Shown here piece by piece: positions 1 to 5,652 of a stretch of 5,652 bases of DNA. Below the pieces are notes generated by a model. The model had not been told where the DNA came from. It ran no database searches and saw only the letters and a list, made by a program, of their open reading frames with translations. Numbering within the stretch: position 1 is the stretch's first letter; each line of letters opens with the position of its first letter. The DNA lies in contig JAFSXW010000017.1 of NCBI GenBank assembly GCA_017443885.1, positions 1 to 5,652 on the forward strand, written 5' to 3'. Source of the stretch: Clostridia bacterium. GTDB taxonomy: Bacteria; Bacillota; Clostridia; Christensenellales; UBA1242. Both the position numbers and the translations under genes were made by a program.

Positions 1-1
1 C

Positions 2-1003
2 TACACTTTAACTCCCATTCAGGAAGACGGGCAAACAGTTTATAGTTTAAATATAGACAATTTTTATGAATGCGATGCCCCTGAAGAACTTCTGGAATCA
101 CTAAAATTTTCTAATAAAGTTTATAAATACCCATTTATTGGAAAAACATTACCATCTGAAAACATATCAAATATTGCTGATGCTGTTGAAAATTTTTACA
201 AGATAGCAAATGATGAATATAAAAGCGAGCGAGAAAACCATACTGTCGGCACAGAAGTGGATAGTGAGTATGTTCCTATTTATAGAATTTATGGCACAAA
301 CACCTATGGTGAAAGTGGGCCTTCTTTTAGTTATGAAATTATATTGAAAGCTCAGATTTATGGAATTAAATGTGAAAAAGAAAATGACGAATGGCGTTAT
401 GTAAGATTTAGGTTTGATATTGCATTTAATAGCAAAACTTCTAATAGCAAAACTTCTGATTATTACTTTGCAACGGGATATCTAACATCTTTTTTTGCTT
501 CATGGACAGAAGCTTTTATGCCCACTGTGGAAACGAGGGCTTATGTTATTTATAATTCCAAGCAAAATGCGACTGAATTAACCTATAAATTATATATGTC
601 AGACAGTAGCTTTATGGGTTTTTTTACCACCGATATAGACACAAGTCAGACAGGTGGGAAATATTGTTCATTAGACTCCCCTGATCCACATTATTTAATT
701 AATAATGATCCAAAACTTGGATATAAAAACTTCGCACAATATTGCTTACCTGTGTTTGGTGATTATAATGATTTGGCTTCGGAATTTAATGTTGTTACGC
801 TAGTGCCTATTAATTATGGCGAATATGAGATTAAGTGTGGCACATTTGATGGTGAAAAATCAGAAGATAAGAATGAAAATACGTATTATGCTTATTATGC
901 TGATTTAAGCACGTGGTGGTACAACCAAAGGACTTATCGTGGTTTTTATATTTTTAATTTCAGCGAGGGGGCTTCTGGGCACAGAAAAAAATTTGCCGTT
1001 TGA
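2..1003 (+). CDS. Giant surface-type protein, left part (5' end outside window; frame ends at a frameshift)
   Basis: I do not recognise this segment as a named family. The frame is open from the left edge to TGA at 1001-1003, about 333 codons, so the true start lies upstream. GTG at 257 is not a convincing start: no ribosome binding site precedes it, and the same kind of protein is encoded before it. The segment is rich in Tyr, Phe, Asn and Ser, with alternating polar and hydrophobic residues that suggest beta strands. It has no hydrophobic span long enough for a membrane helix. Five cysteine codons lie at 71, 371, 665, 743 and 836, and a duplicated NSKTS pentapeptide is encoded at 428-457. 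The last few residues before the TGA (around HRKKFAV) are probably out of frame, because the protein appears to continue in the next frame. Inferred role: part of a secreted or cell-surface protein, with binding target unknown. Confidence 0.85.
   Translation, partial: YTLTPIQEDGQTVYSLNIDNFYECDAPEELLESLKFSNKVYKYPFIGKTLPSENISNIADAVENFYKIANDEYKSERENHTVGTEVDSEYVPIYRIYGTNTYGESGPSFSYEIILKAQIYGIKCEKENDEWRYVRFRFDIAFNSKTSNSKTSDYYFATGYLTSFFASWTEAFMPTVETRAYVIYNSKQNATELTYKLYMSDSSFMGFFTTDIDTSQTGGKYCSLDSPDPHYLINNDPKLGYKNFAQYCLPVFGDYNDLASEFNVVTLVPINYGEYEIKCGTFDGEKSEDKNENTYYAYYADLSTWWYNQRTYRGFYIFNFSEGASGHRKKFAV
428..457 (+). repeat. Perfect 15-bp tandem duplication in coding sequence
   Basis: The unit AATAGCAAAACTTCT occurs twice back to back (428-442 and 443-457) with no mismatch. 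It stays in frame and encodes NSKTS twice. Because the copies are identical at the base level, the duplication is probably recent or prone to copy-number change. The extra pentapeptide falls in a polar, loop-like stretch between strand-like segments, where a length change should be tolerated. Confidence 0.9.
909..1003 (+). other. Frame transition (probable one-base frameshift in a single gene)
   Basis: The left frame ends at TGA 1001-1003, while the right frame becomes open at 909, so both are open over 95 bases. Moving from one to the other needs a shift of one base forward, or removal of one base. Two homopolymers are natural sites: five G at 967-971 and seven A at 985-991. Losing one G gives FSEGLLGTEKNLPFDVV; losing one A gives FSEGASGHRKNLPFDVV. 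Either merges the frames smoothly. Residue composition favours the left frame up to about 965 and the right frame from about 990. The cause may be an assembly indel, a true inactivating mutation or, less likely, slippage on the A run. Classic -1 ribosomal slippage would enter the wrong frame. Confidence 0.75.
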
Positions 1004-4000
1004 TGTGGTAAGTGAAAGTGAAAATGATATTCCCGAGAGTTATCCAGTTTTGTATGCAAAAAATGGTTTATATTTGTTTGATAAACAGCAAATAAACAGT
1101 GCAAACATCATCACAAAAAAGTATTTGAATAATAATAAAAATAATCCTTTTTATAATGGCGGGAGTTTTTCAATTATAGTTTGTGATGCTTTTAGCCATA
1201 TAACTTTTGTGGATGATTGCGGAACAGAAGATGCTAGTGATGATTATGATATGGTTGAATTTGCTATAACCACAGGAAACACGGGTTTTAATAGCAATAC
1301 AGGACGAAGTGGTGCCGTTTTTTATAGAGGAAGCACGGATGCTTCGGGAAATAGAGAGCGACTTACAATAGATGACTTAAAGGATATTTTTCCAAGCACG
1401 AGTGGTATAAATCCTATATACTACTACACAGTGTTTTCAAATGGAGAATTGGGGCAAAACAATGGCTATGCTTTTTATGGTATTCAGAATGGAGTGAAGG
1501 CGTCAGAAGGGTTGCCTTTTATTGTTAGGAAACCAGGCTATGAAGCAACTGATTTTAAACTGAGCAGACCTAGCGATGGTTTAATTATTGGACCAGTTAT
1601 AAACCCGAACTTTGTTTATACTTCACATGTTGAAATATATAGAAATGATAACGGCGAAGTTTCAACTATGTTTTCAAAAAGTGGAAAAAAATTAGCATGG
1701 CTCAATTCTATTTATTCAAAAAATGAACAAGGAAACATGCTTGTAAATATTAGCAATGTTAAGGCGACTCCAAATGGTGACAATAAAGAATTAGATATTG
1801 CTGATGAACTTAATTACAATATTCCTTTAATGCCAATAGCGCAAATTTTTATGGGAACTTTTGGCACAGGATATGGCGAAAACCTGATTAATGCAGTTGA
1901 CGAAAATAGTTATTTGTATAGTTATTTGTTTTCTTTTAATAGTTCCACTCTAACTCCACTTAAAGCAACTTGGGAACCAATTAAATATTCTGTTATTATT
2001 TATGCCGAACAAGAAAAAGTTTTGGGCGAAAATTTAGTTGGCGAAAACAGTGATTGGTATTTTTATGACACTTCAAAATTGGCAAATGATATAGACTACA
2101 CAAGCGATTCTAGCATTTTTGAACCGGTGCTTTCTGGGACTACTCCTGCAATGATAACGGGAACTGGAAATATTAGAAACACTAGTCAAAAAGTTGTGTA
2201 TATGCGCAATAAAACAGACGAAGATGGGCATTACACTTTTACAGTTGATAATAAACTCAACAACTGGCAAATTCCAGTGAAACTAGGGTATAAATTTGTT
2301 GGATGGCGCCCAATGAAAGTTGACACTAGTGGGGCGCTTGTGGAAGTAGACACATCAGGCGAGCATAATGCCTATGATTTAGTTTTTATAGAAAAAGCCG
2401 AAGATGGCTCAAACACTTATGGCTTTAATGCTACCATTGGAGGAGTTTCAACAACGCTTACTTCGTTTGCACAATATCCACTAGCAATAGACTTTTCAAA
2501 CCCAAATAACGAGTTGTATTTTAAAGCGGTTTTTGAAGAAATTGAATATAAGTTAGAATTTATCTATGGTGACAATGGCTCACTTTTCCCAATTGATTCT
2601 GTTGTGGCAAGTAGTAATTATGATTGGCAAAATACAGATCTTTTCACAAATATTTTAACTGGAACTAATAAAAAGACATTTGTCTTAACCACAAAACTTT
2701 CAAATTTAATATCAAACAGCAACACACAAAATGGAATTATCACGCTTCCAAAAATGATTGACAGTAACTGGATAATTCACAACATTTTGGTAACGGTTTA
2801 TAACGAGCCTAATTCTTCTTTTGATGTGAATTACATTTCAAACGAACTAGGGCACTCCGTTAATCATAATGGCGACCTTGGCGATAATGATGATTTAATT
2901 AAGGCAAAAACTGTTAATTTAATAAGTTTGCTTAGCACTATAAATTCTGCAACAAAAAACATTAATGTTAATGGTGCTGTTGGCCAATATTATTTAGATT
3001 CTATAAACGACAAGGGAGAAAATGGTTATAATCTTCAAAATATAAAGCTTCATATATGTGCCACAAAACTAACAAAATTTATTGAAATTTTTGATAATAA
3101 TAAAGACAGTTTTAGTGCAAATTATGAAATTAGTGGCATAAATAACACGAGTGGTGGCTCCATTTCAACAGCAAGCGGAAATAATACGCTTGTGGTTGAA
3201 TATGGCAATTCTTTAAAACTAACAAATATAAGCACAAACACACCAATTGATTATGTGTTAGGATCATTCAAAATTGTGTTATTTACTGGCGACACAACAT
3301 CTTTGGGGCAAGATGAGGTTTTAGTTCTTCCAGTAAGTGTTGTGTGGAAAAATAATAAATATTATGATGCAAAATTAGGTGATGTTTATTTTTCAACAGC
3401 AAACAATTTAAACACACAACTTGTTTTAAGCGATGAAGAATATAGTGCAAAAATTAATGATATAACAAAAAAATTGGGGCTTAGCAGTGCAAGCGAACTT
3501 ATCAATTTAATAAGCGTTAAAAATGTTGAAAACTGCGTGGAAATTAACACAAGCAAACTAGCTAATTATGCTGAATCTGCATTAAGTTATAATGGTGTTA
3601 GCAACTATATTGTTGAAACAGAGCAAGACTCACATTTTGTGTATAATGTTTCTGTTAGCGTGCGCTCTATGTGGGTGTTGTTTGAAGCAAAAGAAAAAGC
3701 CTATGATGTTGTTGCAAAAGCGCTAGATAGTACACTAAACAATCCAAATGATAGCACAGAACTTTTAGAAGCCCGGGGCACTAACAATGCATCGGATACG
3801 GTAACTCAAATAAATGCCGGTGCCATTGCGTATGGCAAAAAAATCAACACAGATGCTGAAGATAGGGTTGCTAGCATTACATACGATTATTCCACTTTAA
3901 ACCCAGATTTTGGTGCTTTTAATTTATCTGGAAGTGGGATAACAGTTGTGCCAGTTTTAGCACACACACAAACAGATAGCGGAACATCTTATGGAAGAAG

Positions 4001-5652
4001 ATTTAATATTCTTTTAGGTGGTTTATTTGATAACACAAACAATATTAAAGTGGCAAGATATTCGCATTTTGTTAGTAGATTAACCATGGCAGATTTAGTT
4101 TTAGGCTATGATGGTTCTAAATTTAACATCACCAGTTTAGAGAGGATTGTTAGCGTGAACATAGGTTTTAACCTTGTTTACTATGCTAATGGCGATTTGT
4201 TTTTGGAAATCACACCAGAAAGAACTAGTGGCACTGCAGATTGGGCGGGTATATCTGCGCCAACAAGTTGGGTTCAAAATACAATTATAAAAAACAGTGG
4301 CGAAAGTAAAACGCTTGTTTTTGGGTTTGATCAAAGCACATTTTTATGCCAAGTTACGCGAACAAACAATGATGAACTTTTGCTTTTAGATATTGAATTT
4401 GAGTTTAACCTTTGGAGTGATGTTTATCAAAAAGATAAAATGCTTGTTTGTGAATTTACAGATTTTAACAAAAGCCATGTTTCAATAAAGGAAAATAAAG
4501 ATGGCGAGCAAAAGGAATATGTGCTTTCTAAAAATAAAGAAGGTGCAACTCCATACAACCCAAAAATAGAAGTTACAACCACAACTGAAAAAGTTGATGC
4601 AATTGAAGAAAACAAGGTTAGTGCCACAACGCAATTAACATATTCATTAAGCGTGCCAGACGGGCATTATTTAAAAACTATAAAAATTTCCACACCAGGT
4701 GGAAACACAGATTTTGTTATCACTGGCTATCCAACACTTTCTGGTGGTGGAAATAGTTTAAGTTATGTTTATATGCTAGGCTATAAAAATGGGACAATAG
4801 ATTCTAGTTTATTTAATGGCATAAGCCCATATTATTATAAAGAAACATTTTTAAACCTTTATGTTAGTAAAAACACAGAAAATGATAAATCAACACTAAC
4901 CTTTGATGCTAATAATAAGATAACAACTGAAACTTCTATAACAGTGAACCTGCAAATAAGTGGCTTTTATGGTGGCCTTATTATTGAAACTTATTTTGAA
5001 AGTGTGGCGGCTATAAAGGTTGCAAATGCGATGGTTGAACTCAATAATGATTTAAGCAATTTAAATTCCTTAGATTATGGTTTAAACATTAACAATGAAG
5101 AACTTTCTAGTAAAACAATAATTCCTCTCACAGACGAATTAATAAAACCACTGGCTTCAAATTATTATCTTTTAAAAGACGCTTCAAGTAATGCCGTGTT
5201 TGTGGTAGTTGGGCAAGGTCAACTAACAGTTTCGGCTAGCATTTTAAACAATTATATTAAATATGAAGATCTTGGCGAAGTGGTGTGCTCTAATAGTGCA
5301 GACATTTCTTATACTCACACAGATTTAGAAGAAAAGAAAGAAAATATTAAATCTAGCGAAAATAACAACTTTATTATTATAAACATCACCACCTACACAT
5401 ATAAATTTTCTCTCGTAGTAGATTTAGGGTATTTAACAGGCGAAGAAGATAGTAAAATTTTCAACTCCTATTCAAATGTTTACACTAATAGAAATGAATA
5501 TCTAACACTTATTGCAAAGCGATTAAATTTGGGTATTAATTATTATAATAAGGGCTCAAATCCAGTTTTGGGAAGTGATATTAGTGGTTCAACATTATTT
5601 GGTTTTGATGGCTCAAAAAGAGTATATTTTGATGGCTATGAAGAGGGACAAG
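939..5652 (+). CDS. Giant InlB-repeat-like surface protein, main part (continues past right edge)
   Basis: This frame is open from 909 (after TAA at 906-908) to the right edge without a stop. From about 990 on it reads as the continuation of the left segment. The first start-like codon is GTG 939, six bases after AAAGGA; the first ATG is 1251. Neither is likely to be the true start, since the codons from 909 to about 980 encode an atypical hydrophobic peptide while the other frame still looks like the protein. About 1,550 residues follow, rich in Asn, Ser, Thr, Gly and Tyr, with acidic patches near 1209-1260 and an Asn/Lys run at 1128-1145. Residues encoded at 1959-2582 resemble InlB B-type (Flg_new) repeats. 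No catalytic motif, LPXTG sorting signal or clear transmembrane helix is seen, although the C-terminus lies outside the window. Twelve Trp are all TGG. The likely location is outside the cell, possibly in adhesion; this is inferred from repeat type, composition and size only. Confidence 0.88.
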   Translation, partial: MVFIFLISARGLLGTEKNLPFDVVSESENDIPESYPVLYAKNGLYLFDKQQINSANIITKKYLNNNKNNPFYNGGSFSIIVCDAFSHITFVDDCGTEDASDDYDMVEFAITTGNTGFNSNTGRSGAVFYRGSTDASGNRERLTIDDLKDIFPSTSGINPIYYYTVFSNGELGQNNGYAFYGIQNGVKASEGLPFIVRKPGYEATDFKLSRPSDGLIIGPVINPNFVYTSHVEIYRNDNGEVSTMFSKSGKKLAWLNSIYSKNEQGNMLVNISNVKATPNGDNKELDIADELNYNIPLMPIAQIFMGTFGTGYGENLINAVDENSYLYSYLFSFNSSTLTPLKATWEPIKYSVIIYAEQEKVLGENLVGENSDWYFYDTSKLANDIDYTSDSSIFEPVLSGTTPAMITGTGNIRNTSQKVVYMRNKTDEDGHYTFTVDNKLNNWQIPVKLGYKFVGWRPMKVDTSGALVEVDTSGEHNAYDLVFIEKAEDGSNTYGFNATIGGVSTTLTSFAQYPLAIDFSNPNNELYFKAVFEEIEYKLEFIYGDNGSLFPIDSVVASSNYDWQNTDLFTNILTGTNKKTFVLTTKLSNLISNSNTQNGIITLPKMIDSNWIIHNILVTVYNEPNSSFDVNYISNELGHSVNHNGDLGDNDDLIKAKTVNLISLLSTINSATKNINVNGAVGQYYLDSINDKGENGYNLQNIKLHICATKLTKFIEIFDNNKDSFSANYEISGINNTSGGSISTASGNNTLVVEYGNSLKLTNISTNTPIDYVLGSFKIVLFTGDTTSLGQDEVLVLPVSVVWKNNKYYDAKLGDVYFSTANNLNTQLVLSDEEYSAKINDITKKLGLSSASELINLISVKNVENCVEINTSKLANYAESALSYNGVSNYIVETEQDSHFVYNVSVSVRSMWVLFEAKEKAYDVVAKALDSTLNNPNDSTELLEARGTNNASDTVTQINAGAIAYGKKINTDAEDRVASITYDYSTLNPDFGAFNLSGSGITVVPVLAHTQTDSGTSYGRRFNILLGGLFDNTNNIKVARYSHFVSRLTMADLVLGYDGSKFNITSLERIVSVNIGFNLVYYANGDLFLEITPERTSGTADWAGISAPTSWVQNTIIKNSGESKTLVFGFDQSTFLCQVTRTNNDELLLLDIEFEFNLWSDVYQKDKMLVCEFTDFNKSHVSIKENKDGEQKEYVLSKNKEGATPYNPKIEVTTTTEKVDAIEENKVSATTQLTYSLSVPDGHYLKTIKISTPGGNTDFVITGYPTLSGGGNSLSYVYMLGYKNGTIDSSLFNGISPYYYKETFLNLYVSKNTENDKSTLTFDANNKITTETSITVNLQISGFYGGLIIETYFESVAAIKVANAMVELNNDLSNLNSLDYGLNINNEELSSKTIIPLTDELIKPLASNYYLLKDASSNAVFVVVGQGQLTVSASILNNYIKYEDLGEVVCSNSADISYTHTDLEEKKENIKSSENNNFIIINITTYTYKFSLVVDLGYLTGEEDSKIFNSYSNVYTNRNEYLTLIAKRLNLGINYYNKGSNPVLGSDISGSTLFGFDGSKRVYFDGYEEGQ
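1956..2006 (+). other. InlB-type repeat boundary (KATWEPIKYSV)
   Basis: The residues PLKATWEPIKYSVIIYA match the usual junction between successive InlB B / Flg_new repeats, where one repeat ends in a [A/K]xW strand and the next begins with an I-x-Y-x-[V/I] strand. The match is by eye. The region before it lacks a clear GYxFxGW core, so the preceding repeat is degenerate or of another type. Confidence 0.5.
2220..2582 (+). other. InlB B-repeat / Flg_new-like domain
   Basis: This stretch of about 120 codons has the order expected of a Flg_new-type repeat. A YTFTV strand comes first (2232-2246), then the diagnostic core LGYKFVGW (2283-2306). A long variable loop follows. The closing strand and linker LYFKAVFEEIEYKLEF (2514-2561) come next, and the following repeat begins with a GDNGS turn (2568-2582). 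The family repeat is usually about 70 residues, so the segment between core and linker carries an insertion. Known members are extracellular modules in large surface proteins of Bacillota and Bacteroidota, where they act as stalks or binding modules. The family call rests on the core and linker together. Confidence 0.6.
2760..3059 (+). repeat. Pair of divergent repeat motifs 84 residues apart
   Basis: Two segments align without gaps at the protein level: SNWIIHNILVTV (2763-2798) and NGYNLQNIKLHI (2021+1000, that is 3021-3056). The shared pattern is an aromatic residue, any residue, Ile or Leu, any residue, Asn, Ile, any residue, then Val or Leu. Equivalent positions are 252 bases apart, about the length of one divergent InlB-type module. 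This suggests further strongly diverged repeats after the clear one at 2220-2582. There is no obvious identity at the base level, so the duplication would be old. Confidence 0.35.
4656..4691 (+). other. Third copy of the divergent strand motif
   Basis: PDGHYLKTIKIS has the same layout as the motifs near 2769 and 3021: a Gly turn, aromatic or His residue, Leu, Thr in place of Asn, then I-K-I. In divergent InlB-type modules a 'DGY-L' strand commonly follows the turn. On its own the motif is short and could be chance. Confidence 0.3.
4971..5000 (+). other. Possible further repeat-closing strand (IIETYFE)
   Basis: GGLIIETYFE resembles the closing strand of the clear module, LYFKAVFEE at 2514-2540, in its hydrophobic pattern and the F-E pair. 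It lies about 315 bases after the third strand motif, a plausible one-module distance. The similarity is weak and is listed as a lead only. Confidence 0.22.

Noticed and set aside
257..259. GTG as a start codon for the left coding segment
   Set aside because: The frame is open to the left edge with the same composition, and no ribosome binding site precedes the GTG.
985..994. A7 followed by T3 as a programmed -1 ribosomal frameshift site
   Set aside because: A -1 shift leads to the third frame, not to the long downstream frame, which needs +1 (or -2). No stimulatory structure was evident.
1908..1931. 12-base near-duplicate (AGTTATTTGTAT / AGTTATTTGTTT)
   Set aside because: It is short and imperfect, encoding SYLYSYLF; this is expected by chance in an AT-rich, Tyr-rich coding sequence.
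2073..2270. Reverse-strand open frame of 65 codons
   Set aside because: It lies wholly opposite the long coding frame, has no similarity I recognise, and its Cys- and Ser-rich content is typical of an antisense shadow.
3766..3783. GC-rich patch with CCCGGG in an AT-rich gene
   Set aside because: It spans only a few codons (EARGT) in an unbroken frame, with no sign of an insertion boundary or flanking repeats.
4137..4627. Two reverse-strand open frames (4137-4334 and 4427-4627)
   Set aside because: Both are antisense to the continuous coding frame, short, and without gene-like features; the second is hydrophobic only because it mirrors Lys/Glu-rich codons.
4687..4705. Perfect 7-bp stem with 5-base loop (TTTCCAC / GTGGAAA), possible terminator
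   Set aside because: No T-run follows, and it sits in the middle of an uninterrupted coding frame; it encodes the ordinary stretch STPGGN and is probably chance.

Overview
The window is the interior of one very large protein gene on the + strand. It has no start or stop of its own, because both ends run off the edges. The reading frame is open from base 2 to a TGA at 1001-1003 (about 333 codons). The protein then continues one base out of step, in a frame open from 909 to the right edge without a stop (1,581 codons). Together the two frames encode roughly 1,880 residues of an incomplete product. I read them as a single gene split by a one-base frameshift between about 967 and 991, where a run of five G and a run of seven A lie close together. 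A sequencing or assembly indel and a real mutation are both possible.

The product looks like a secreted or cell-surface protein. It is rich in Asn, Ser, Thr, Tyr and Gly, beta-strand-like, and poor in Cys beyond its first part. No enzyme motif or clear membrane span was seen. The only family resemblance I can support is in the middle, to the InlB B-repeat / Listeria-Bacteroides repeat type (Flg_new, and its divergent relatives). It rests on a GYKFVGW core at 2286-2306, linkers of the form KATWEPIKYSV and KAVFEEIEYKLEF, and a recurring strand motif around N-I-K-L/I. Such repeats are typical of large adhesin-like surface proteins, but no function can be assigned.

Region by region: 2 to about 1000 is the left part, Tyr-rich, with most of the cysteines and a perfect 15-bp tandem duplication. 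About 1000-1950 is an unrecognised, probably beta-rich stretch. About 1950-2600 holds the InlB-like modules. About 2600-5652 is a long Asn/Ser/Thr-rich stretch with scattered repeat-like motifs.

The sequence is AT-rich (about 32-37% G+C on lines I counted). It uses TGG for all 16 tryptophans and has no in-frame TGA apart from the one at the frameshift, so the standard bacterial code applies. Low G+C, Flg_new-like repeats and a giant surface protein suggest an uncultured low-GC Bacillota such as a gut Clostridia member. This placement is tentative. I saw no RNA gene, promoter, terminator, mobile element or CRISPR array, and the reverse strand holds only short shadow frames.
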